Assembly: GCA_016705955.1 (NCBI GenBank)
Contig: JADJKO010000003.1
Coordinates: forward strand, 248,001 to 312,000
Length of the DNA stretch: 64,000 bases
Origin: Flavobacteriales bacterium
GTDB lineage: Bacteria; Bacteroidota; Bacteroidia; Flavobacteriales_F; PHOS-HE28
Direction: 5' to 3'
The position numbers were made by a program, and so were the translations under genes. Positions 56,402-64,000 of this stretch are shown here, one piece after another. How positions within the stretch are numbered: position 1 is the stretch's first letter; the number at the start of each line of letters is the position of its first letter. Below the pieces are notes generated by a model. The model saw nothing but the letters and a program-made list of their open reading frames with translations. It was not told the DNA's origin and did not search any database.

Positions 56402-57475
56402 CTACCCCTCCTTTCGTTCCTTCTCCCGCTTCTGGGGCTGCAACGGGTTCTCCGTGATCACCTTGTACCGTTCCCGGTTCTGTAGGATATCCGCTGCGAG
56501 CCATACCGCTGCACGGAAGGAACCTTTCTCCGCCACCCCTTGCCCCGCGATATCGAGGCCGGTGCCGTGGTCCGGGCTGGTGCGCACAATGGGCAGGCCC
56601 GCCGTGAAGTTCACCCCGTGCCCGAAGCTCAAGGCCTTGAAGGGGGCCAGCCCTTGGTCGTGGTACATGGCCAGCACCCCATCGAAGTGTTTGTAGCTGC
56701 CGTTGCCGAAGAAACCATCGGCCGCATAGGGACCCATGGTCTTGATGCCTTCCTCATTCAGGCGCCGCACGGCCGGTGCGATGCGCTCCTTGTCCTCATT
56801 GCCCAAGGTGCCGCCATCACCCGCGTGCGGGTTCAGGCCCAGCAAAGCGATACGGGGTTCCAGCACCGCGAAATCACGCAGCAAACTCTGGTGCAGGATC
56901 CGCGCCTTCGCCATGATCTTCTCGGTGGTGATCGCGGCGGAGACATCCTTCAGCGGGATATGGCCCGTCACACAGCCCACGCGCAGGCCTTCACCTACTA
57001 AGAGCATCAGCACTTCGCTATCGCCGCCGGCCATCTGTTGCAGGAACTCCGTGTGGCCGGGGAAGGCGAAGCCCGCCACCTGCATGCTGTTCTTGTCGAT
57101 GGGTGCGGTCACCAGCACATCCACCTTGCCACTTGCGAGGTCTTGTGCGGCTGCTTCCAAACTCGTGATGGCATACTTCGCCATCGCTCCGGAAGGTTTG
57201 CCGAGGTCGATCTCCACTTCCTCCTCCCACAGGTTCACGAGATTGAACTTCCGGGGTAGCGCATCCCGCGCATCGTTCACGCGGTGGAATTGTACTTCGT
57301 CCAGACCAAGGAGTTTGCGGTGCTGGCTCACCACTTTGGCGGAGCAGTACAGGATCGGCGTGAGGTCCGCATACATCCGGTTGTCCTCGAAGCATTTCAG
57401 GATCACCTCCAGGCCAACACCGTTCAGGTCGCCGCAGGAAATACCAACACGGATAGGGGCACGAGGCTCGCTCAT
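56402..57475 (-). CDS. pdxA: 4-hydroxythreonine-4-phosphate dehydrogenase
   Basis: 357 residues. N-terminal GISCGDLNGVGLEVILKCF, substrate/metal site AGFAFPGHTEFLQQMAGGDS, VTGHIPLKDVSAAITTEKI, LGLNPHAGDGGTLGNEDKER and AMYHDQGLAPFKALSFGHGV, then NFTAGLPIVRTSPDHGTGLD. These contain the three zinc-binding histidines and the NAD-binding loop of PdxA. Acts in the deoxyxylulose-5-phosphate-independent branch to pyridoxal phosphate. The C-terminus is highly basic (RYKVITENPLQPQKREKERK). No pdxJ nearby. Confidence 0.94.
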   Translation of the reverse strand: MSEPRAPIRVGISCGDLNGVGLEVILKCFEDNRMYADLTPILYCSAKVVSQHRKLLGLDEVQFHRVNDARDALPRKFNLVNLWEEEVEIDLGKPSGAMAKYAITSLEAAAQDLASGKVDVLVTAPIDKNSMQVAGFAFPGHTEFLQQMAGGDSEVLMLLVGEGLRVGCVTGHIPLKDVSAAITTEKIMAKARILHQSLLRDFAVLEPRIALLGLNPHAGDGGTLGNEDKERIAPAVRRLNEEGIKTMGPYAADGFFGNGSYKHFDGVLAMYHDQGLAPFKALSFGHGVNFTAGLPIVRTSPDHGTGLDIAGQGVAEKGSFRAAVWLAADILQNRERYKVITENPLQPQKREKERKEG

Positions 57476-57557
57476 CGATCAATAGGGGGTATGCACCGCA
57501 AAGTCGTTTGGCCGCCGTGCATTCGTGATGTGTTCATCGGATCTCATTCTTGCTGTG

Positions 57558-57592
57558 CTCTTCTCTGTGCCCTCTGCTTCTCTGCGGTTCAC
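57558..57592 (+). repeat. CTCTGTG/CTCTGCG-type intergenic repeat
   Basis: A run of related 7-8-nt units (TCTCTGTGCCCTCTGCTTCT and CTGCGGTTCAC) in the 123-bp gap between pdxA and the aminopeptidase gene. It resembles the units at 11231-11255 and in the inverted repeat at 22015-22124. Confidence 0.45.
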
Positions 57593-57598
57593 TCCCGC

Positions 57599-59032
57599 TC
57601 AGCCTTTCACGCGCTGCTTGATGAATTGATAGAGCAGTCGCACGCCAACCCCGGTTCCTCCCTTCGTCCGGTACCCGTCCCGTTTGGTGAGAAAGGCAGG
57701 CCCTGCGATGTCCAAGTGGATGTACGGATGCGTGGTGAAACGCGCGAGGAACTTCCCAGCCGTCTGTGCGCCGCCCAGGTCGCTGCCCAGATTCTTGATG
57801 TCGGCCACCTCGCTGAGGATCTCCTCGCCGTATTCATCCCAGAAGGGCAAGCGCGCTACCCGCTCGAACGTGGTATGGCCTGCATCATCCAGCTTCTTGA
57901 ATTCGGCATCCGAAGCCGTACCCATGGTCACGGTGCCGTAGGTCCCGATGGCGCGACTGGCAGCCCCGGTGAGTGTGGCCAGCGTGAAGACCAGCTCCGG
58001 CTTGTACCGCTCGCCATAGCTGAGCGCATCGGCGAGGATCATGCGGCCTTCGGCATCGGTGTTCAGCACTTCCACGGTAAGGCCGCTGTGCATGCGCACC
58101 ACATCACCGGGTGCATAAGCATTGCCGCCGGGACGGTTGTCCGTGGCGGGCACCAGTCCGATCACGTGTACGGGCAATTCGCGTTTCGCCACGACGGCGA
58201 TCGCACACGCCACCGCTGCCGCACCGGCCATGTCGCATTTCATCTGGTCCATGCTGTTCGCGGTCGGCTTCAAGCTGAGACCGCCGGTATCATAGACCAC
58301 TCCCTTGCCCACGAGCAGCAAAGGCTTCTTGTTCACGGCGTTCTTCGGCTTCCACTCCAGGATGCTGAAGGTGGGCTCATCCAAGCTGCCCTTGTTCACA
58401 GCGATCAACCCGCCCATGCCGAGCGTCTGGATCTTCTCCTTGTTCAGCACTTCCACCTTGAACCCGGCGTTCTTGCTCAAGGTCCGGATCTCCGCGGCCA
58501 GTTGCTTCGCGTTGAGGAAGCTCACCGGCTCATTCACGAGATCCCGCGCGGTGAAAACGCCTTCGCAGAGGTCCGCGAGTTCCTCCACTTGATCGGCGCT
58601 CACCTCCTTGGCGATCACGGTGATCTTCTCCAAGGTCGGCGCTCCCTTCGTATCGGTCTTGTACTTCCGGAAGCCATAGCTACCCAGCACAGTACCCTCG
58701 GCCAATGCCAAGGTCAGCGCACCGTTGTCCTGTAGGCTGATCAGCTGCGCTTCTTCACGCTTCGTGGCGTTCAGCCGTGTGGCCATGGTGTCCCCGGCGC
58801 GACGTGCTTTCTCCAGCCGGGCGCTCATTTCACCTTTCGCGGTGAGGTGTACCATCACCAACCGCCCGCTCACATCACAAACTGCGAACGCGGGATCGGC
58901 GCGTAGCTGCTCAGTGAGGTATTGGCGGTCGTTGCGCACGAGGTCGAGCATCCGCAGTTGCGACAACTCATCCAATATCACCAGCGTATCCCGTGCGGCT
59001 GCCGGGCGAGGGCCTTTCACCAGGTCGATCAT
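57599..59032 (-). CDS. leucyl aminopeptidase (M17 family)
   Basis: 477 residues from ATG 59032, supported by a TATCTTCG box 4 nt upstream (an ATG at 59134 is ignored). C-terminal catalytic domain carries LLLVGKGVVYDTGGLSLKPT, MDQMKCDMAGAAAVACAIAV, LVPATDNRPGGNAYAPGDVV, the signature EVLNTDAEGRMILADAL and FTLATLTGAASRAIGTYGTV; the two-metal ligands (Lys, Asp, Asp, Asp, Glu) are present. Removes N-terminal amino acids in the cytoplasm as a hexamer. The final PFLTKRDGYRTKGGTGVGVR segment is typical of the family. Confidence 0.93.
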   Translation of the reverse strand: MIDLVKGPRPAAARDTLVILDELSQLRMLDLVRNDRQYLTEQLRADPAFAVCDVSGRLVMVHLTAKGEMSARLEKARRAGDTMATRLNATKREEAQLISLQDNGALTLALAEGTVLGSYGFRKYKTDTKGAPTLEKITVIAKEVSADQVEELADLCEGVFTARDLVNEPVSFLNAKQLAAEIRTLSKNAGFKVEVLNKEKIQTLGMGGLIAVNKGSLDEPTFSILEWKPKNAVNKKPLLLVGKGVVYDTGGLSLKPTANSMDQMKCDMAGAAAVACAIAVVAKRELPVHVIGLVPATDNRPGGNAYAPGDVVRMHSGLTVEVLNTDAEGRMILADALSYGERYKPELVFTLATLTGAASRAIGTYGTVTMGTASDAEFKKLDDAGHTTFERVARLPFWDEYGEEILSEVADIKNLGSDLGGAQTAGKFLARFTTHPYIHLDIAGPAFLTKRDGYRTKGGTGVGVRLLYQFIKQRVKG

Positions 59033-59036
59033 GGGC

Positions 59037-59044
59037 CGAAGATA
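59037..59044 (-). promoter_or_regulatory. -7 promoter box of the leucyl aminopeptidase gene
   Basis: TATCTTCG on the minus strand with 4 nt (GCCC) to ATG 59032; leaderless arrangement. Confidence 0.55.
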
Positions 59045-59185
59045 GCCGGGCCTTCGGCAGCGCATTACCGGACCGAAAGCCCACACGCGTTGGCTTGAAG
59101 GAAGGACATAGACCGGGAGCGGCCGACAATTCACAGGAAGCGGCGAAGGTTCCCCTATCGGATTGACGAACTTTGTCCATCCCGC

Positions 59186-60823
59186 ATGCGGCTGCTACGC
59201 TCATTCGCTTCACTGATCCTCTCGCTCGTCGCGGTGGCTTCCTTCGCCACGCACAACCGTGCAGGGGAGATCGTGGTGTGCTGGACCGGGCAGGGTCTGG
59301 TGTACGAGGCCACCATCTTCACCTACACCAAACTATCGGCTCCAGCGGACCGCCCGGAGTTGACCTTGAATTGGGGGGATGGCACCAGCACCACGATCGC
59401 GCGCACCCCACCCTCGCCGATCGATGACCCGGTCCGCGACCTGCGCCGCAACTGGTACATCGCGCAACACGTCTATGCCGGACCGGGGGTCTTCACCCTT
59501 TCCTTCGATGACCAGAACCGCAATGCGGGTGTGGTCAATGTGCCGATGAGCGTTTCGCAATCGTTCTGCGTTAAGACCGAGTTGACCATCTCGCCGCTCG
59601 GAGGGAACAACTGTTCCGCCCGTTTCCTCAACCCACCGATCCAGGATGCGTGCTTCTGCCAGCCGTGGATCCACAACCCTGCGGCTTACGATGCCGATGG
59701 CGACAGCCTGAGCTTCGAACCGGTGGTTTGCCTTGGTTTGAATTGCGCGCCGATCACGGGCTATGAGTATCCGAACGAGGTGGGTGGTTGTGGCGGCACC
59801 TCGTACAGCATCGATCCCGCGACCGGAACGATCTCGTGGTTGAATCCCGGGGTGCTGGGTGAGTACAACATCGCATTCAAAGTACACGAATGGCGTCGTG
59901 TGAATGGCGTTCTGTTGCACATGGGTTGGGTGACGCGCGATATGCAGATCACCGTGAAGCCGTGCTCCAACCAACCGCCCGCGATCCAGGACCTGGTGGA
60001 TACATGCGTTACCGCAGGCACCTTCCTCTCCTTCAATGTGCAAGCGAGTGATCCGAACTTCGGACAGCAGGTCACGCTCACTGCGTTGGGCCAACCATTG
60101 GTGTTGGCGAATTCGCCCGCATCGTTCGTGAGTCCTTCGCCGGCGCAAAGTGTCACCGGTGTTTTCAATTGGCAGACCAACTGCTCGCATGTGCGCTTGC
60201 AGCCGTACCAGATGGTGTTCAATGCCATTGATAACGATCCCGAGGTGCAGTTGCAGGATTACAGCACGATGAACATCCGGATCGTGGCACCGGCGCCGCA
60301 GAACCCGCAAGCGCTTCCGAACGGTAATGCGCTCGATCTTTCCTGGAACGCGAGCATTTGCACCAATGCGATCGGCTACAAGATCTATCGGCGTGTAGGC
60401 ACGTATGGGTTCGTGCCGGATAATTGCGAGACCGGTGTGCCTGCATACACCGGCTACTCACTCATCGCCTCGTTGACCGGTCATGGCAACACGAACTATT
60501 CGGATCAAGGCCCTTTGGTCACGGGCACGCAGTATTGCTACATGGTGGTGGCCTGCTTCGCCGATGGCGCGCAGAGTTATGCGATTCAAGTTGTATCGCG
60601 GTGTGGGCTTCTCGACGGCAACGACGTTGATCTACACCAGCGGCGTGCATCCTTTCCTTGCGCACCCGGATACCGTCTTCATCGATACCGACTTGAACAC
60701 GAAGGATCAAGCGCACGTGTACCGCGTGGACTTCTTCGGAAGGGCCGACCAACCAACACCGGACTACATCGGCGCCAGCGCCCCGGCGTCATCGGTCTTC
60801 ATCAGCACCGACCCGAACGATGA
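59186..60823 (+). pseudogene. 5' part of a broken T9SS type B surface protein
   Basis: Signal peptide (MRLLRSFASLILSLVAVASF), then ATHNRAGEIVVCWTGQGLVY and a WGDGTSTTIAR PKD-like core, DDPVRDLRRNWYIAQHVYAG, and later a fibronectin-type segment (LDLSWNASICTNAIGYKIYR; YCYMVVACFADGAQSYA). This is the N-terminal plan of a common Bacteroidota gliding-motility-associated family. After about residue 465 the frame leaves the expected sequence and becomes a basic, non-homologous tail ending at 60823. The rest of the protein continues in another frame from about 60579. The protein as encoded would lack the T9SS domain and stay in the periplasm. Confidence 0.75.
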
Positions 60824-61679
60824 GCAGATGACGATCAACTGGACGCTGAACACGCCGTGGACCAACTCACTCTACGAAGTGTACCGTGACATCTCCGGTG
60901 TGTGGACGCTGGTTGGCACAAGCACGTCGAACAGTTTCACGGAGACGGGACTGGAGAACGGAACGGAGTACTGCTATCGGGTGCGTAGCACCGGATCCTA
61001 CGGGAACCCGGACATTGTTTCACCACTACTGAACTACAGCCAGGAGATCTGTGATCGCCCTGTCGATCGCACGCCGCCCTGCGCGCCGACGGTCGTGCTG
61101 GAGAACGATTGCGAAGTGCCGCTGAACACGCTCACATGGAACAACCCGAACGAAAGCTGCGCGGATGACACGTACCAGTATCACGTGTACTTCTCGCAAA
61201 CGGTGGAAGGCCCTTATGTACTGGTCGGGATCATCGTCGGCGCGGAGAACACGACGTTTACGCATGTGGATGGCAGCAGTGTATCAGGATGCTATCAAGT
61301 GACAGCGCTTGACACGCTGGGGAACGAGAGCGCCTTCATCACTCCGGTCTGTGGCGACAACTGTCCGCAGTACACGCTGCCGAACATCATCACACCGAAC
61401 GGCGACCATTCCAACGATCGCTTCGTACCGTTCCCGTATCGCGGCGTCCGGTCCATCGACCTCACCGTCTTCAATCGCTGGGGTATGGTGGTCTTCGAGA
61501 CGACCGATCCCGCGATCAAATGGAACGGCACATTGAAGGACACCAACGAGACCCTGCCCGATGGCGTGTACTACTACGTATGTGATGTGATCTACGCGCG
61601 CTTGGCAGGCGATGAAGTGGTGCAATTGAAAGGCTACGTCCACATCGCGGGCGGTGGCGGCACTCAAGGCAACTTCTAA
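60579..61679 (+). pseudogene. 3' part of the broken T9SS type B surface protein
   Basis: Picks up at FKLYRGVGFSTATTLIYTSG and continues through QAHVYRVDFFGRADQPTPDY, fibronectin-like segments (MTINWTLNTPWTNSLYEVYR; LTWNNPNESCADDTYQYHVY) to the type B sorting domain (LPNIITPNGDHSNDRFVPFP; VFNRWGMVVFETTDP; LPDGVYYYVCDVIYARLAGD). The junction with the 5' part falls in AGTTATGCGATTC. Compared with what I recall of the family, some 40-50 residues between SYA and the YRFKLYRG-type segment are missing, so the lesion looks like a deletion with a frameshift. Its stop overlaps the ribE start (TAATG). Confidence 0.72.
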
Positions 61680-62260
61680 TGTTCACCGGGATCGTGGAGG
61701 AGGTCGGTCGTGTCGTTTCCGTGACGGAGAGCGGTACGAACCGCACGCTCACGATCCAAGCCCGCATGACCCCAGAGCTTCGTGTGGACCAGAGCGTGTC
61801 GCACAATGGCGTTTGCCTTACCGTGGTTTCCGTGGACGGCGATCACTACGACGTAACGGCCGTGAAGGAGACGCTGGACCGTAGCAACATCGGAGCGCTC
61901 AAGGTTGGCGATGGGGTGAACCTGGAACGCTGTCTTCGGATCGGTGATCGCTTGGACGGGCACATGGTACAAGGCCACGTGGATGGCGTGACGACCTGTT
62001 CCTCCGTGCGCGACGAGAACGGCTCATGGACCTACACCTTCCGCATGCCAGAGGAGAAACACTTGCTGGTTCAAAAGGGAAGTATCTGCATCAATGGCGT
62101 GAGCCTCACCATCGCATCGCTCGATGACGGGTCCTTCACCGTCGCGATCATTCCTTACACGCACGCGCACACCACGTTCCGTGACCTGAAGCGCGGTGAT
62201 CACGTGAACCTGGAGTTCGATGTGTTGGGGAAGTACGTGGCGCGAATGCTCGCCCGCTGA
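61679..62260 (+). CDS. ribE: riboflavin synthase alpha chain
   Basis: 193 residues with the two-fold repeat of lumazine-binding barrels: first MFTGIVEEVGRVVSVTESG and VDQSVSHNGVCLTVVSVDGD, second RIGDRLDGHMVQGHVDGVTT and KGSICINGVSLTIASLDDG. Ends FDVLGKYVARML. Converts two 6,7-dimethyl-8-ribityllumazine molecules into riboflavin and a pyrimidine. ATG 61679 overlaps the preceding stop by 1 nt. No other riboflavin genes in the window. Confidence 0.94.
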   Translation: MFTGIVEEVGRVVSVTESGTNRTLTIQARMTPELRVDQSVSHNGVCLTVVSVDGDHYDVTAVKETLDRSNIGALKVGDGVNLERCLRIGDRLDGHMVQGHVDGVTTCSSVRDENGSWTYTFRMPEEKHLLVQKGSICINGVSLTIASLDDGSFTVAIIPYTHAHTTFRDLKRGDHVNLEFDVLGKYVARMLAR

Positions 62261-64000
62261 TCACGCTTTCACGAAGCGCAACGTGTACGTCCGATCGTTC
62301 GACCTTAAGCGAACGGTGTAACACCCGGCTACGAGATCCGCAGCGTTCAGAGGAATGCGAAGTTGATCCACTTGTGGTCGTACTGAACGAACGATCCGTC
62401 CGGTGTTGTCGATGATATCCAGATCCACTGCTCCTTGCAATGAAGTGCCGACATGGATCCACGCCGCATCGGCCACGGGGTCGGGGTAGAGCAGGAGCAG
62501 GTCGTTGTTCCCGAATGCGCCTTCCGGTACTTGCAGCACGAGGTTCTGTCCGCTCAGGATCCACAAGTCCGGATCGAAGAGTGCGCTATCCGCCTGGAAG
62601 GAGAGGTTGAAGGAATAGGTCTGTCCGTTGGAGGTATGATCAAGGATCCTCGTCTCCTCCGTCGTGGCGTTCTTGAAATGGATCGGAACCGGCATCTCGA
62701 AGAAGTCCACGCTCGGGTGCGACGTGGTCTGGTCCAATTGCACACTCATGTCACCGTTCGCCGCTTGGCTCCAGACCAAACCATAGGTCGGGAAACCTTC
62801 ACCCACATACCAATCGGCCACGAATTCGGAAAGGTCAAGTCCACTAGTGGCTTCGAGGTGTGCGATGAATTCCGAAGTGAGCGCACTGCTGTTGCGATGC
62901 AGTGGATCGTTCAGGTAGTTGTTCACGCCTTGGAAGAAATTGTCATCACCGCAAACCCAACGAAGCATGTGCAGCACGTACGCTCCCTTCGCGTAGGTGA
63001 GGCGGCTATCGAACAAACGGTTGATGGAGGTGGTGTCCGTTACCAATACGCTTCCACCGGGCTGTGACGTGATGTAACTCTTGCGTTCGGCCTTGAAGGG
63101 CATCCAGTATTGCGGTGCGAGGTGCTCGTAGCACAAGCCGCTGAGGTAGGTCGCCCATCCTTCATTCAACCAGAGGTCCTGCCAACTGCCGCAGGTCACC
63201 AGATCACCGAACCACTGGTGGGCTAGTTCATGCGCTAGGAGCTCATAGCTGTATCCGCCGAGGAAGGTCATGGTCTGGTGCTCCATGCCGCCCGACCACG
63301 ACATCTGCGCATGCCCGTACTTCTCGTCCGCGAACGGATACTCCCCGAAGAGTTCACTGTACAGTTGCATCTGTTCGATGATGCCCGGTGTCACACCCTC
63401 GGCAGCCCATTGATCCTCGGGGTACACGTAGTTCAGTACTTCCACCGTTGCGCCCGGCAAGGGCACCATGTTGCTGTACACGGAATAGTTCGTGACCGCG
63501 AAGGCCACGAGGTAGTGATCGATCGGATGCCGGTGCCGCCAATGGAAGCGCACAGTGCCATTGCCGAGGTCCGTTTCCTCTACGAGCAGGCCGTTGCCCG
63601 CAACACGTTGGCCCGATGGAACGACCACGATCACATCGAGCGAGTCCGCTTTGTCGTTGAGGTCCTGTTTGCACGGCCACCAATCACGCGCGCCGTACGG
63701 CTCGCTCAGGGTCCAGATCACCGGAGCGCCGTTGTGTTCATCCTGTACGAAGGATCCGAAACCGGTGTCCGGTGGAACACCGCCGTAGGTGATGGAAAGC
63801 GAATCGAGCTGGCCGACGACCAACGTGGAAGGCAACGTGACCGAGAGTAGATCACCCGCATGCATGAACGGGACCGTGGTGCCTTGGTGTTCCACGGAAC
63901 TGACGACCAGGTCACCGCTCAGGTCGAAGATCACTTCATCGAGGTCCATGGTCGCGGTGAAGTAGTGCGTGGCCACACCACTGATGGCGCGCACCGACGG
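62261..64000 (-). CDS. M1-family aminopeptidase with T9SS type A sorting domain (5' partial)
   Basis: At least 577 residues; the N-terminus lies beyond the right edge. M1 features: GGMEHQTMTFLGGYSYELLA (exopeptidase motif region), zinc motif HELAHQWFGDLVTC followed by LWLNEGWATYLSGLCYEHL (HExxH...E). The N-terminal beta domain has PYGARDWWPCKQDLNDKADS. The last ~80 residues are a T9SS type A domain (LLLYPDPVADAAWIHVGTSL; IIDNTGRIVRSVRP; DLVAGCYTVRLRSNDRTYTL) ending RFVKA. Predicted surface-exposed or released peptidase. The stop abuts the ribE stop with no gap. Confidence 0.9.
   Translation of the reverse strand, partial: PSVRAISGVATHYFTATMDLDEVIFDLSGDLVVSSVEHQGTTVPFMHAGDLLSVTLPSTLVVGQLDSLSITYGGVPPDTGFGSFVQDEHNGAPVIWTLSEPYGARDWWPCKQDLNDKADSLDVIVVVPSGQRVAGNGLLVEETDLGNGTVRFHWRHRHPIDHYLVAFAVTNYSVYSNMVPLPGATVEVLNYVYPEDQWAAEGVTPGIIEQMQLYSELFGEYPFADEKYGHAQMSWSGGMEHQTMTFLGGYSYELLAHELAHQWFGDLVTCGSWQDLWLNEGWATYLSGLCYEHLAPQYWMPFKAERKSYITSQPGGSVLVTDTTSINRLFDSRLTYAKGAYVLHMLRWVCGDDNFFQGVNNYLNDPLHRNSSALTSEFIAHLEATSGLDLSEFVADWYVGEGFPTYGLVWSQAANGDMSVQLDQTTSHPSVDFFEMPVPIHFKNATTEETRILDHTSNGQTYSFNLSFQADSALFDPDLWILSGQNLVLQVPEGAFGNNDLLLLYPDPVADAAWIHVGTSLQGAVDLDIIDNTGRIVRSVRPQVDQLRIPLNAADLVAGCYTVRLRSNDRTYTLRFVKA

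Noticed and set aside
56172..56504. Minus-strand frame ending ALTIPLNGFAVRTAFRIT that reads antisense to the dprA remnant
   Set aside because: Overlaps the pdxA end and has no start-associated promoter or recognised domain; the plus-strand DprA-like reading explains the region better, though not conclusively.
1..64000. CRISPR array, rRNA operon, prophage or integrative element
   Set aside because: No regularly spaced repeats, no rRNA sequence, no integrase, capsid or conjugation genes were recognised.

Overview
The window reads as chromosomal DNA of a Bacteroidota bacterium, most likely a GC-rich member of the Flavobacteriales. The evidence is internal. Several secreted proteins end in type IX secretion (T9SS) sorting domains of both type A and type B. 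There are two TonB-dependent receptors with N-terminal carboxypeptidase-regulatory folds, a CoaX pantothenate kinase, a GldE-like CNNM protein, HU/SPOR and HemJ-like proteins, and promoters of the Bacteroidota -7 type (TAnnTTnG). I see no clear Shine-Dalgarno pattern; instead many start codons lie only 4-7 nt after the -7 box, which implies leaderless messages. No CRISPR array, rRNA, integrase or intact insertion sequence was seen. Assignment below phylum is inference.

Layout. 1-6.7 kb: secreted or TPR proteins and a LOG-family enzyme, interspersed with partial duplicates of neighbouring genes. 6.8-11.1 kb: a TonB receptor and a beta-helix lipoprotein. 11.3-14.2 kb: a DedA-type membrane protein, an outer-membrane barrel and purH. 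14.2-19.8 kb: the cell-wall elongation operon mreB-mreC-mreD-PBP2-rodA, closed by a bidirectional terminator. 19.8-26.5 kb, minus strand: PpiD-like chaperone, GldE-like protein, small membrane protein, lptC, an outer-membrane protein and coaX. 26.5-29.8 kb: tRNA-Phe, an HD phosphohydrolase, an orphan histidine kinase and gpmI. 29.8-34.7 kb: two tandem large T9SS type B adhesin-like proteins. 34.8-42.7 kb: an M20 dipeptidase, a transposase relic, rbfA, a methyltransferase, an AlbA/Schlafen-type protein, a LolC/E-type permease, dusB, a DinD-like gene and tRNA-Ser. 42.7-49.3 kb: asparaginase, TatD, a family 9 glycosyltransferase, a thioesterase, HemJ-like and small conserved proteins. 49.3-54.3 kb, minus strand: TonB receptor, polytopic glycosyltransferase-like protein, kdsB and an HU/SPOR protein in one overlapping run. 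54.4-64 kb: dprA, a broken VapBC-like module, pdxA, leucyl aminopeptidase, a broken T9SS type B gene, ribE and an M1 peptidase that runs off the window.

Functional themes are envelope construction (elongasome, LPS transport and KDO activation, outer-membrane folding), T9SS-dependent secretion, and housekeeping metabolism (purine, pyridoxal phosphate, riboflavin, pantothenate, glycolysis). Accessory genes sit singly between core genes.

Three features deserve most attention. (1) Three accessory inserts are each bordered by a truncated, diverged copy of the end of the adjacent core gene: the LOG 5' end, the TPR-gene 3' end and the dprA 3' end. (2) The -7 promoter box repeatedly abuts start codons, including a TTG start. 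(3) Two genes (VapC-like toxin; T9SS type B protein) are broken by frameshift or deletion.
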